In this document: positions 27,438-35,615 of the stretch, piece after piece
Layout: each line of letters begins with the position of its first letter
Numbering within the stretch: the first letter of the stretch is position 1
NCBI GenBank assembly: GCA_003577275.1
Contig: QEVO01000005.1
Coordinates: 124,001 to 188,000, forward strand
Reading direction: 5' to 3'
From: Pseudomonadota bacterium
Lineage (GTDB): Bacteria > Pseudomonadota > Alphaproteobacteria > Sphingomonadales > Govanellaceae
Length of the DNA stretch: 64,000 nucleotides
The notes under the pieces: model-generated
What the model was told of the DNA's origin: nothing
Database searches by the model: none
What the model saw: the letters and a program-made list of their open reading frames with translations, nothing else
Translations under genes and position numbers: made by a program

Positions 27438-29540
27438 TCAGTACTTATACCGCACCGTCGCCAGCCAGCGCCGCGGATAGTTCGGGAAATGAACGCTGGA
27501 AATGAACCCGCCGGCGATATTGAAGGTGTGAATATTGACGAACTTATCGGTCAGGTTATAGCCGGAGACGCTGGCCGACCAATGCCCATCATCGCTTTCA
27601 TAGGTGACATAGGCGTCAACGATGGCGTACTTGCCGGTGTTGGTGAAGGGACCATTGTTGGTATCGTTGAACGAGTCGGAGTTATAGTTTACATCGCCGC
27701 CGATCCGCAGCGATCCGTTCATCTCCGTTACCGGTATGGTATAGGCAGCGCCGCCGCGAATGTTCCATTTTGGCGTGTTCTTCAACACCAAGTCTGAGTT
27801 CTTGATGTTATCGAACATCAAGCCGAGCGAGGCGTTGAGCTCCAGCCCTTCCACCGGGATCGCCACCATGTCGGCCTCCAGGCCATGCACCGTGGCTTCG
27901 ACGTTACGGGTGGAAATAGTGCCGTCGCTTTGTGTGATGGCCTGCTGCAGGTTCTCATAAAGCGACCAGAAATAAGCGGCGTTGAAGCGCACCCGTTTAT
28001 CCCATAACTGCGATTTGAAGCCACCCTCGATGCTGGTGGAATCTTCCGGCCCGAAGCTTCCCGACAAGATGGAGGGCACGTCGCGGGCGCTGCCGTTAAA
28101 GCCGCCGCTACGGAAGCCGGTGGAGGCGCTGACGTAGAGCATCAGATCATCGGTTGCCTGATAATCGGCCGCCGCCCGCCAGGTAACCTTGTTGGCTTTA
28201 ATCGAGTCGGCGAAGACGAAATTGGGGTTCAGCGTGCCATCAGCCAGATACTGAATGGCCTCGATGGATTTCTTCTCATAGGTGTAACGCGCGCCGCCGG
28301 TGATATTCAACTTGTCAGTTGCCGGATACGTCAACTGGGCATAGGCCGCAAACGAATCCGTGTCCTGATCGAAGCGCTGGGTGGTTGGCGGCGCAAAAAT
28401 CCGCAGCGCCCAGTGGAAGGTGTTCTTTTCTTGCAGGTAAAAAGCGCCCGCTACCCACTTCAATGGCGTATTGCCAAGCTCATCGCCGCTGGCGAACAGC
28501 TCCTGGGTAAATTGCCACTGGTCCAGATCTTGCTGCTGCACCTGGAAGCTTTGCACATCATCCCGGCCATCCACATCGCCGGCGTTGCGATACTTCAAGT
28601 CACGATAGGCGGTGATCGAGGTCACATCCACGCCATTGCCGGACCATTCCACCGTGGCCGACGTACCCCATGGACGAATGTTGTCGACGCTGGGAATGCC
28701 AGGCGTCGCTTCATAGGTATAGATATCGTCGTCCGGATCGATCAGGAAGTTGGAACCGATGCGGGTTTTTGATTTGTCCGACATATAATCGCCGCGCAGG
28801 GTGATGCGCCATTCCTCCGAAGGCGCGAACAGCAAGCTGGCGCGGCCGGCCTGGACGTCTTCCGTCATGCGCTTCTCGCCGGTGTTCATGTCCGTCATCC
28901 AACCGTCGTTGTTACGGGTGGACAACGCGATGCGCATGCCGACTTTATCCTCGGTGATGGGAACGCTGACCATCAGACGGCCGTTCATTTGCTCCTTGCT
29001 GCCATAGGCCGCCTCGGCCATGACCTCCACGTCCTTCAGGTTCGGTGACTTGGTGATCAGGCGAATGGCGCCGACGCTGCTGTTGCGGCCATAAATGGTG
29101 CCTTGCGGACCGCGCAGCACTTCCACCCGTTCCAGGTCAAAGAGATCGCCCATGGCGCCAGTGACCCGAGCGTAATAGACGTTGTCCACATAAAAGCCGA
29201 TCGGCGAATCGAAGGAGAACACCTGATTGTCAACGCCGATGCCGCGTATCCACGCCTTGGGCGTGGTTACTGCGCTCAACGCTTCTTCAAGGTAAAGGTT
29301 AGGCACAACCTTTTTAATATCCTGCATGTTGCCCAGGAATTTCTTCTCGATATCCGCCGAGGTAACCGCGGTCACCGCCACGGGCACTTTCTGCAGGCTT
29401 TCTTCCCGCTTTTGCGCCGTGACGATGATTTCTTCGAGGGCAGGCGCTTCGGCAGCCATGCCGACGGAGGCAACGGTGATAAGCGCAGCCGTGCTGGCCG
29501 CGCCGAAAAGAACAGCTTTCTTGGTCATAAGACCTCCCAT
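27438..29540 (-). CDS. TonB-dependent outer-membrane receptor 2
   Basis: A 700-residue receptor with signal peptide (KKAVLFGAASTAALITVASVGMAAEA). The plug begins LEEIIVTAQKREESLQKVPVAV and includes AWIRGIGVDNQVFSFDSPIGFYVDNVY and RVEVLRGPQGTIYGRNSSVGAIRLITK; the barrel ends WLATVRYKY. A perfect operator lies 60 bp upstream. Transcribed divergently from the symporter gene, the pair looks like outer- and inner-membrane uptake of the same glycoside. Confidence 0.9.
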   Translation of the reverse strand: MGGLMTKKAVLFGAASTAALITVASVGMAAEAPALEEIIVTAQKREESLQKVPVAVTAVTSADIEKKFLGNMQDIKKVVPNLYLEEALSAVTTPKAWIRGIGVDNQVFSFDSPIGFYVDNVYYARVTGAMGDLFDLERVEVLRGPQGTIYGRNSSVGAIRLITKSPNLKDVEVMAEAAYGSKEQMNGRLMVSVPITEDKVGMRIALSTRNNDGWMTDMNTGEKRMTEDVQAGRASLLFAPSEEWRITLRGDYMSDKSKTRIGSNFLIDPDDDIYTYEATPGIPSVDNIRPWGTSATVEWSGNGVDVTSITAYRDLKYRNAGDVDGRDDVQSFQVQQQDLDQWQFTQELFASGDELGNTPLKWVAGAFYLQEKNTFHWALRIFAPPTTQRFDQDTDSFAAYAQLTYPATDKLNITGGARYTYEKKSIEAIQYLADGTLNPNFVFADSIKANKVTWRAAADYQATDDLMLYVSASTGFRSGGFNGSARDVPSILSGSFGPEDSTSIEGGFKSQLWDKRVRFNAAYFWSLYENLQQAITQSDGTISTRNVEATVHGLEADMVAIPVEGLELNASLGLMFDNIKNSDLVLKNTPKWNIRGGAAYTIPVTEMNGSLRIGGDVNYNSDSFNDTNNGPFTNTGKYAIVDAYVTYESDDGHWSASVSGYNLTDKFVNIHTFNIAGGFISSVHFPNYPRRWLATVRYKY

Positions 29541-29602
29541 TAACTTGGTTGTCGCGCGATGTTGACGTGGGCCTACGTTGGGTTTTTCTGGCCTGGTGGA
29601 CT

Positions 29603-29633
29603 ATTGGTAATACCAATTTTATCTACTGTCAAG
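29603..29633 (-). promoter_or_regulatory. Promoter and operator of TonB receptor 2
   Basis: On the minus strand TTGACA (complement of 29628-29633) is followed after 17 nt by TACCAA, inside the perfect palindrome ATTGGT-AAT-ACCAAT at 29603-29617. This is the same arrangement as at receptor 1 (TTGACA, 17 nt, TACCAA). Confidence 0.65.
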
Positions 29634-29685
29634 ACGGCCGCCAGCCAATGAAGGCTTGACGAGTCCTGGGGCGGCGCTTCATAAA

Positions 29686-29714
29686 TTGAAATTGGTCTGA
29701 CCACTATATTATAA
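29686..29714 (+). promoter_or_regulatory. Promoter and operator of the symporter gene
   Basis: TTGAAA (29686-29691), a 17-nt spacer and TTATAA (29709-29714) form a plausible promoter. The operator ATTGGT-CTG-ACCACT (29691-29705, one mismatch in the right arm) fills the spacer. Confidence 0.6.
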
Positions 29715-29793
29715 CTATTGAGGACTTAAATCCAGCGCCCCGCTTCGCCTAGGGGCCAGACCGGCGCGATACAACAGGAATCGGCGTTTTTTC

Positions 29794-31182
29794 ATGCAAA
29801 AAGAAGGACATAAGCTGCCCCAGTCGATACAGCTAGGCTGGGCGGTCGGGGAGTTGGGAATTGCCACCTATGTCGGCATTACCATGATTTATATGCTGTT
29901 CTTCCTGACCCAGGCCCTGAACATCAGCCCAATGTGGGCCGGGATCGCCCTTCTCATCCCGCGCCTGTGGGACGTGATTACCGACCCCATCATGGGCGCC
30001 ATTTCAGACCGCACCAAAACCCGCATGGGCCGCCGACGCCCGTATCTGTTCATCGGCGGGCTGACCTTTGGCGCCAGCTTCATCCTGATCTTCTTCGCCC
30101 CCGCCCACGAACCGGAATGGGTCAAGATCCTCTACGTCACCTTCATGTATATCGTCGCCAGCACCGCTTATACCATCTACGACGTGCCCTATTCCGCCAT
30201 GGTGCCGGAAATGACCAGCGATTATAAGGAACGCACCACGCTGACCGGCTATAAGATGATGGCGGCCCGGCTCGGCATCGTGATGTGCGTGACGATCGCC
30301 CCCTGGCTCTTCAATTCTCGCGCTACGCTGGCCGAGGGCTTTCGTTTCATGGGGATTGCGTTCGGTATTTTTATGATCATTACCGGCCTTTATGCCTTCT
30401 TCGCCACCAAGAAAGCGCCGCGAATCGAAGTGCCTGCCCACAAATTCAGCTTGAAGTCCGAATTCAACGCCATCCGCTATAATCGCCCGTTCCGCATTTT
30501 ATGGACGGTGTTCCTGTTCCAAAACCTGGCCATCGGCGCGGCATCGACCACGCTGATCTATTTCCTGATTTTTGTGATCAAGGTCGACAAGTCGATCCTG
30601 GGTCCGATGTTGGCGGTGGGCGCAGTCACGGCGACGATCGTGACGCCGTTCTGGATTTGGGTGGCGCGGCGCATCGGCAAGCGCGAGGCCTATTATCTCG
30701 GCCTTGCCATCACCGCCGTCATGAGCCTGCCGGCCCTGTTCATTCCCGCCGGCTTTGTGGTCACGTTGTTCATCGTGCTGATGCTGGGCGGCATTGGCGA
30801 CGCCTGCAACCAGCTCGCCTCCAACTCCATGGTGCCCGATACCGTCGAGTTTGATGAATTGCGAACCGGCGAACGGCGCGAAGGCGCCATCTTCGGCGCC
30901 TGGGCGTTCTGCCGCAAGCTCGGCATGGCGGCCGGCGCTTTTTTCGTCAGCATCGGCCTGTCGCTGTTCGGGTTTGAGAGCGGCAATGGCTCCTCCATCG
31001 TTCAGGATGAGACGGCGATCCTAGGCATCCGCCTCACCTATTCGCTGATCCCCTTTGCGCTCTGGATCGCCGCCATTTTAATGCTCAAGAAATACAAACT
31101 GAACGAGCGGATGTTCAACGAGATCAAGGCCGAGATTCGCAGCAAGGCCGCCGGCCGAATTCTTACATCCTGCCGGCGCTGA
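29794..31182 (+). CDS. GPH-family sugar:cation symporter (MFS)
   Basis: A 462-residue inner-membrane transporter with about 12 hydrophobic segments. The GPH signature is clear: IPRLWDVITDPIMGAISDRTKTRMGRRRPYLFIG, then YDVPYSAMVPEMTSDYKERT. This family imports glycosides with H+ or Na+. It should carry fucose/rhamnose oligosaccharides or monosaccharides into the cytosol, consistent with the leaderless GH78 and GHL6 enzymes. Its 3' end overlaps the convergent GMC gene by 20 bp. Confidence 0.88.
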   Translation: MQKEGHKLPQSIQLGWAVGELGIATYVGITMIYMLFFLTQALNISPMWAGIALLIPRLWDVITDPIMGAISDRTKTRMGRRRPYLFIGGLTFGASFILIFFAPAHEPEWVKILYVTFMYIVASTAYTIYDVPYSAMVPEMTSDYKERTTLTGYKMMAARLGIVMCVTIAPWLFNSRATLAEGFRFMGIAFGIFMIITGLYAFFATKKAPRIEVPAHKFSLKSEFNAIRYNRPFRILWTVFLFQNLAIGAASTTLIYFLIFVIKVDKSILGPMLAVGAVTATIVTPFWIWVARRIGKREAYYLGLAITAVMSLPALFIPAGFVVTLFIVLMLGGIGDACNQLASNSMVPDTVEFDELRTGERREGAIFGAWAFCRKLGMAAGAFFVSIGLSLFGFESGNGSSIVQDETAILGIRLTYSLIPFALWIAAILMLKKYKLNERMFNEIKAEIRSKAAGRILTSCRR

Positions 31183-32749
31183 TTTCCTTTGCAATATGCT
31201 CAGCCTGACGGATGGCCAGCGCCACGATGGTCAGCGTCGGATTGGCCGAGGATGAGCTGGAAAACGCGCTGCCGTCGGAAATGTAGAGGTTGCGGATATC
31301 ATGGGCGCGTCCCCATCTGTCGCACACGCCGTCTTGCGGCCGCTCACTCATGCGGCAGGCGCCCATATTGTGGGTCGCCGATTTCAAGGGATAGGTGAAA
31401 ATCCGCTCCGCCCCCAGGCTTTGAAAAATCTTGCGGGCGGCGGCAACGCCGTGCCGGCGCAACGCCACGTTGTTGGCGTGGTCGCGATAGCGCACCACCG
31501 GCAGCGGCAGGCCATAAGCATCCCGCTCCTCCCCGTGCAGCAGGATACGGTTGTCGGCCTGCGGGAAATCCTCGCCCTGAATCAGCAGACTGGCGAAGTG
31601 GTTGTACTTTTCCATGATGGCGGCAAAGTCGTCACCCCAGCCGCCCGGCGATACCAGACGCGCCAGGGAGGTCGGCGGAAACGGCAGGATTTCGATCTGA
31701 TAGCCGCCGGAAAAGCCGCGCTCCGGGCGATGGTCCGCCTCGTCCTGCACATGCCCGGCCTGCTGCGTGCCGCGATGGAAATTGACCGGCCCCGGCATGA
31801 TCGCCGCGACGCCGGCGAACACGTGGCGCATGTAGTGGCGGCCCACTTGATCCGATCTATTGGCGAGACCGCTGGGAAAAAGATCGCTTTTGGAGTTTAA
31901 GAGCAGCCGCGCGGTTTCAATGGCGTTGCCGGCGACGCACACCGCGCGCGCCTTCTGCTCGCGCCGCACACCATCCTTGTCGATATAAACCACGCCGGCA
32001 ACGCGGCCGTCGGCATCATGATTGATGCGCACCGCCATGGCTTGCGGCCGCAGCTCGAAATGCCCGGTGTCCTCGGCGCGGGGAATTTCGGTATAGAGCG
32101 TCGACCACTTGGCGGCGATGACGCAGCCGCTCATGCAAAAGCCGATCTGCCGGCACGCCGGACGGCCATCGCGATCCTCGGAATTGATCGCCATGTTGCC
32201 GGTGTTGAAATGTTGATAGCCAACGCGCTTGGCGCCGGCCTTCAGCACCTTGTAGTGGTTGGATTCCGGCAGGCGCGGAATGCCATGGGTGCCGGTGACG
32301 CCCATTTTATCCTCGGCGCGGTCATAGTAGGGCGCCAACTCCTCGGGCGAGAGCGGCCAGTCGATCAGGCTGGTGTTTTCGATCTTGCCGTAGGTGGTTT
32401 GCGGCCGCAGTTCGTGATCCTGCATCCGAAGCGCGGTGGCGGTCCAATGCACCGTGGTGCCGCCCACGGTCTTGCAGGTGAAAACCGGAAAATTCGCATC
32501 CGTATCGCCGACACCGATGCGGCGATCCAGCCACGTCAGCCGGGCAGTCATCTCCTCGGCGTCGTTGACAAACTCGCTGGCTTCCTGACGCGGTCCCGCC
32601 TCCAGACACACCACGTCGATGCCTTGGCGCGCCAGCTCGTGGCCAAGCGTGCCGCCGCCCGCGCCGGAACCGATGACCACCACCACCGAGGAATCACTTA
32701 AGGAAAATGTCTTGCTCATGGGTTTGGACGCTACTCTTTGGGAAGCCAA
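31163..32749 (-). CDS. GMC-family FAD oxidoreductase (sugar dehydrogenase large subunit)
   Basis: A 528-residue flavoprotein. The FAD-binding motif is VIGSGAGGGTLGHELARQG near residue 25, GGTTVHWTATALRM follows, and the C-terminal active-site block has HNMGACRM, DGSAFSSSSSANPTLTI. It belongs to the gluconate-2-dehydrogenase/glucoside-3-dehydrogenase group that works with a small twin-arginine subunit and a cytochrome; the small subunit is encoded just upstream, no cytochrome c gene is seen. A role in oxidising a sugar or glycoside in the periplasm, carried out by the partner's Tat signal, is inferred. Confidence 0.85.
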   Translation of the reverse strand: MASQRVASKPMSKTFSLSDSSVVVVIGSGAGGGTLGHELARQGIDVVCLEAGPRQEASEFVNDAEEMTARLTWLDRRIGVGDTDANFPVFTCKTVGGTTVHWTATALRMQDHELRPQTTYGKIENTSLIDWPLSPEELAPYYDRAEDKMGVTGTHGIPRLPESNHYKVLKAGAKRVGYQHFNTGNMAINSEDRDGRPACRQIGFCMSGCVIAAKWSTLYTEIPRAEDTGHFELRPQAMAVRINHDADGRVAGVVYIDKDGVRREQKARAVCVAGNAIETARLLLNSKSDLFPSGLANRSDQVGRHYMRHVFAGVAAIMPGPVNFHRGTQQAGHVQDEADHRPERGFSGGYQIEILPFPPTSLARLVSPGGWGDDFAAIMEKYNHFASLLIQGEDFPQADNRILLHGEERDAYGLPLPVVRYRDHANNVALRRHGVAAARKIFQSLGAERIFTYPLKSATHNMGACRMSERPQDGVCDRWGRAHDIRNLYISDGSAFSSSSSANPTLTIVALAIRQAEHIAKEISAGRM

Positions 32750-33228
32750 TCGATATCGTCAAACCCGCGCTCCAGATAACCGCCATGCTCCACCGACGAG
32801 CCTTCATAGCCGATGACGCGCCACACTTCGGGATCGCGGTAAATGCTGGTCAGCAGATGTTGATAGGCGGCGGCGAAAAAGGCGCTGCTTTCAATCCGCC
32901 TGATGTCGGCCAGTTGTTGCTGTTCGCTGGCCGTCGTCCAGTCACCGGGCGACGCTTGCTGCAACGAACGGAGGCCATCCGCGATCGCGGCAAAGAGCGG
33001 TGCGGATTTCTCGACATGCTCCAGAAGCGCCGCGGCGGCGGCCAAATAGGCGCGGTCGGAAACGGCGCGGTGGGGAAACAACCGCCGCGCCAGGATCGAC
33101 AGCACGCGCGCGCGATCGGGCGGGGACTCCGCCGCCCACAGATGCCTGGCCGTCAGCGCCAGCCCGACCAGCCACGGCAATCCAAGGAGCACGCGCCGAC
33201 GCGCCATATCCATCTTAAGGACCATCAC
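32731..33228 (-). CDS. Gluconate 2-dehydrogenase subunit 3-like small subunit, Tat leader
   Basis: A 165-residue protein with a leader containing ARRRVLLGLPWLVGLAL; Met8 is an alternative start closer to the RRR motif. The rest has the subunit-3 pattern: LSILARRLFPHRAVSDRAYLAAAAALL, AFFAAAYQHLLTSIYRDPEVWRVIGYEG and a C-terminal DDIDWLPKE. In this family the small subunit escorts the folded GMC subunit through Tat. It overlaps the GMC gene by 19 bp, first gene of a two-gene unit behind the operator at 33302. Confidence 0.8.
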   Translation of the reverse strand: MMVLKMDMARRRVLLGLPWLVGLALTARHLWAAESPPDRARVLSILARRLFPHRAVSDRAYLAAAAALLEHVEKSAPLFAAIADGLRSLQQASPGDWTTASEQQQLADIRRIESSAFFAAAYQHLLTSIYRDPEVWRVIGYEGSSVEHGGYLERGFDDIDWLPKE

Positions 33229-33301
33229 GGAACCAAGCTTTCCCGCCTCACTGCCCGAGAAGATTGGTGATTTTCCCGTCCGAGGTCAAGATTTATACGA
33301 A

Positions 33302-33316
33302 ATTGGTCATGCCAAT
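33302..33316 (-). promoter_or_regulatory. Operator upstream of the GMC dehydrogenase genes
   Basis: ATTGGT-CAT-GCCAAT, one mismatch from the palindrome. On the minus strand it is followed by TATAAA (a candidate -10) 3 nt away. It extends the regulon to the periplasmic dehydrogenase. Confidence 0.6.
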
Positions 33317-33395
33317 TTTTCGATCAAGGCGATGACGATTATTGGGTGACGCGTCTTCGTATCGGGCAGCGGCCATCGGCATGGTTTGTGCTTAT

Positions 33396-33452
33396 TGGTG
33401 CCCACGGCCGGAGTCGAACCGGCACAGGAGTTGCCTCCCGAGGGATTTTAAG
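33396..33452 (-). pseudogene. 3' half of tRNA-Leu(UAA), left attachment site (attL) of the prophage
   Basis: Reading the minus strand, the sequence ends in CCA, discriminator A, acceptor strand CGTGGGC, T-arm GCCGG-TTCGACT-CCGGC, a long type-II variable arm (GGAG-GCAA-CTCC), the anticodon 3' stem TCCCT and the loop CTTAAAA with anticodon TAA. The 5' half is missing: past 33452 the partner stem should read AGGGA but reads AAGGC. This is the pattern left when a phage recombines in the anticodon-loop/3' half of a tRNA gene; the intact tRNA should be rebuilt at the other end of the prophage, outside the window. Confidence 0.85.
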
Positions 33453-33492
33453 GCCTTCTTGACCTCTTATATTTCAATGTGTTAGCTCCGGT

Positions 33493-33538
33493 AAACTGTC
33501 AGACTTTGGGTTATTTTTTGGCGAAAGTCTGACAGTTT
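33493..33538. repeat. 15-bp perfect inverted repeat beside attL
   Basis: aaactgtcagacttt (33493-33507) and aaagtctgacagttt (33524-33538), spacer 16 nt. There is no T-run on either strand. It lies between attL and the last phage gene and resembles a 14-bp tandem repeat at 61206-61233. Possible integrase/excisionase arm site or a transcription-end structure. Confidence 0.7.
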
Positions 33539-33560
33539 TGGACCGCCGGAGCGGCGGCAT

Positions 33561-34070
33561 TCAGGGCGCGATGTTGACCTCGCAGAACCCGCCGGCGCGC
33601 ATCATCGGCAGCGCGGGTTGCGCCGCCTGCCAGGCGGTGAGATAAGCCAAGGCATGGCGCAGATCAGTCAAATAGGGGTGGCCGGCGAAGCCGTTAGCCT
33701 CGGCCCGGCCGATCACCTTGGGCAGGATGATGGTCAGTTGCGGCCGTCCATAGAAGCAATCCCAGGAATTTAGCGAACGCACGCGCTGAAAATCGCGAGC
33801 GGTGAACAGCGCGGCGATATGGGCAGGCGCGGCGGGGAAGGAACACAGTCGCTTACCGGCGGCCTTGGTCAGATAGCAGGGCTGATCCGGCGGCGCGAAG
33901 CCGAATTTATTGAGCGCCCAGCCATTGACGCGATCCTGCACGGCGCGATCGAGCACAATTTGCGCGGTGGTTTTGCCGTCGATGGATTCGGCGGCGGCTG
34001 GCACGCCAAGCGCCATCAAGCACAGCGTCAGCACGGCGTAAAGCATGAATAAAATTCTCGTCATCGTCAT
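33561..34070 (-). CDS. Exported phage protein of unknown function
   Basis: A 169-residue protein with a clear signal peptide (ILFMLYAVLTLCLMALGVPAAAES). Mature part has four Cys residues (PCYLTKAAGKRLCSF, WDCFYG, GFCEVN) that could pair in the periplasm, and the motif LNSWDCFYGRPQLTIILP. I do not recognise the family. It is the last gene of the lysis end of the prophage, 12 bp after Rz1; possible lysogenic-conversion or lysis-accessory product. Confidence 0.6.
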   Translation of the reverse strand: MTMTRILFMLYAVLTLCLMALGVPAAAESIDGKTTAQIVLDRAVQDRVNGWALNKFGFAPPDQPCYLTKAAGKRLCSFPAAPAHIAALFTARDFQRVRSLNSWDCFYGRPQLTIILPKVIGRAEANGFAGHPYLTDLRHALAYLTAWQAAQPALPMMRAGGFCEVNIAP

Positions 34071-34082
34071 ATCCTTTCCAGT

Positions 34083-34379
34083 TTAAGGGGGAGAAACGCT
34101 TTTACAAATCCGGTTTTGTTCACGCAGGGCGATGGCTTCCGCCCGCAGCTCCTTGATCCGCACCGTGGCCCACTGCGCCGCCGCGAAGATCGTGGCGCCG
34201 GCCGGCGCATGGTCGGGGCCGGGCGTTGCCGGCACCTCGGCGGCCGGGCAAGGCGCAGCCACCGGCACCTTGACGGTTTCAGTCTTGTAGATCGTCACCG
34301 GCTCCGGCCGGGTCGCGCACCCAGCCAGAACGACGAGCAACATCACGGCCGGGTAAGCAGGTCGCGGGCGGCGCGGCAT
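34083..34379 (-). CDS. Outer-membrane spanin lipoprotein, Rz1-like
   Basis: A 98-residue lipoprotein (lipobox VVLAGC, within MLLVVLAGCATRPEP) with Pro-rich mature part, as in o-spanins, and a terminal helix KELRAEAIALREQ. Its 5' end overlaps the Rz-like gene by 37 bp in another frame, the classical overlapping arrangement. It would bind its inner-membrane partner to fuse the membranes at lysis. Confidence 0.65.
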   Translation of the reverse strand: MPRRPRPAYPAVMLLVVLAGCATRPEPVTIYKTETVKVPVAAPCPAAEVPATPGPDHAPAGATIFAAAQWATVRIKELRAEAIALREQNRICKSVSPP

Positions 34380-34723
34380 TGGTCCACTTCTCCTTCCGGC
34401 GCGGTCAGCGCCATGATCCGGGCGATTTCCTGATTTAGCGATTGCCGGGCATTAGCGGCCCGCTGAGCGGCCATCTCGGCTTCTCGCTTCTTGGCCTCAA
34501 AATTTTCCTGCCATTTGCTGACGGCCTCGTTCTGGCGGGCGAGCTGGTCTTTTAAGCCCTCGGCGGAAGCAGCCAGCCCGTCGCGCTGGCTGTGGCAGGT
34601 ATCGAGCTGGGCGGCGAGGGTTTCGTTCCGCCGCCCCCGGTCATGCCAGGACCACGCCAGCGCCAAGAGCACCAGGCCGATGATCCCGGCAGATATCAAG
34701 CGCCATTGCCCCATCAGCATCAT
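34343..34723 (-). CDS. Inner-membrane spanin, Rz-like
   Basis: A 126-residue protein from the Met at 34723, whose ATG overlaps the holin stop (TGATG). A single N-terminal membrane anchor (RLISAGIIGLVLLALAWSW) is followed by a long coiled-coil rich in Glu, Lys, Ala and Gln (about 35-105). A longer frame upstream runs through the holin gene and is rejected. The topology and position match i-spanins. Confidence 0.7.
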   Translation of the reverse strand: MMLMGQWRLISAGIIGLVLLALAWSWHDRGRRNETLAAQLDTCHSQRDGLAASAEGLKDQLARQNEAVSKWQENFEAKKREAEMAAQRAANARQSLNQEIARIMALTAPEGEVDQCRAARDLLTRP

Positions 34724-34938
34724 CGCCGCACCTCCGCCCAATTGGTGATGCCCGACCAGGCGGCGGCCAGGCCGCCCTGGATCGGGATCGCCACCACCAG
34801 CACCTGCACCAGCTCCGCCGATGGCCATATGGTGATCAGCGCCACCTCGATGTTGATCGACCACAACGCCGCCCAGGTCAGCCGCCCGGAGCGCTTGAAG
34901 CGTTCCTTGCCCGCCGGCAATGGTGAGCGCTCATTCAT
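34720..34938 (-). CDS. Small membrane protein, holin candidate 1
   Basis: A 72-residue protein with two hydrophobic stretches (LTWAALWSINIEVALITIW and LVQVLVVAIPIQGGLAAAW) and a basic N-terminus. It lies between the endolysin and the spanins, where holins are found. No family signature is recognised. Confidence 0.55.
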   Translation of the reverse strand: MNERSPLPAGKERFKRSGRLTWAALWSINIEVALITIWPSAELVQVLVVAIPIQGGLAAAWSGITNWAEVRR

Positions 34939-34942
34939 GCCA

Positions 34943-35395
34943 TTACACCCCCGGCAAACCGCGCTGCGTACCTGCCTTGTTGATGGTTAAAAACTCGCGG
35001 CGGTTGCCCGACGCCTTATATGAACAATGGACCCAGCCCGCCGTGGGATCGGCGTCCGAATAAAACTCCAAGATTAATTGATCGAAATCGAGCGCGACGG
35101 CGATCCAGCGCGCGACCTCGATATTGGCGATACCGAGAATTGCAAAGTCCGCCGCCTCGCCCTTGCAGTGCTGAGAATTGTCTTTTGATCCAAGCACGCG
35201 ATTGAGCGCCGGCGACCGATACCCGCTCGATGGCGAGAACGGCCCAAAGCGGTCGCGCACGGGCTCCAGCACATGAACACACAACAGCCGCAGCCTTTCG
35301 ATCGCCGACGCAGGCGGCGTGTTGTCGATGCCGCGCCGCGTCGCGATCTGACTGCGCGTCAGCTCAGCAAGAGAAAAGTGAGGCGACAGCATCAT
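34943..35395 (-). CDS. Endolysin, M15-type zinc D-Ala-D-Ala peptidase
   Basis: A 150-residue cytosolic protein of the peptidase M15_3 family. FSLAELTRSQIATRRGIDN opens it, FSPSSGYRSPALNRVLG follows, and zinc ligands lie in SQHCKGEAADF (His and Asp) and WVHCSYK (His). It cleaves peptidoglycan stem peptides or their cross-links. No signal sequence, so it needs a holin. Starts 4 bp inside the end of the upstream membrane protein. Confidence 0.85.
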   Translation of the reverse strand: MMLSPHFSLAELTRSQIATRRGIDNTPPASAIERLRLLCVHVLEPVRDRFGPFSPSSGYRSPALNRVLGSKDNSQHCKGEAADFAILGIANIEVARWIAVALDFDQLILEFYSDADPTAGWVHCSYKASGNRREFLTINKAGTQRGLPGV

Positions 35396-35598
35396 TTCAA
35401 CAACTCGATCAGCGCTTGCACCTCAGGCACATTCACCAAAATAAGAAACGCCGCGATGGCGTAGAGAATTTTCTCGATCCGAGCCATGCGCTGCGATCCG
35501 CGCGCCAGCGCATCGATGAAAGCCTTATAGCGCTCATGGCACGCCACCACATGGGTCGGCAAATGCGTCATTTCATGTTCGTTTGGCGCATCTGTCAT
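35392..35598 (-). CDS. Small one-TM membrane protein, holin/antiholin candidate 2
   Basis: A 68-residue protein: soluble N-terminal part with several His, then RMARIEKILYAIAAFLILVNVPEVQALIELLK with one C-terminal membrane segment. It overlaps the endolysin start by 4 bp, so is translated with it. A pinholin or antiholin role is plausible but not proven. Confidence 0.5.
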   Translation of the reverse strand: MTDAPNEHEMTHLPTHVVACHERYKAFIDALARGSQRMARIEKILYAIAAFLILVNVPEVQALIELLK

Positions 35599-35615
35599 TT
35601 AATGCCCCCTTGCTC

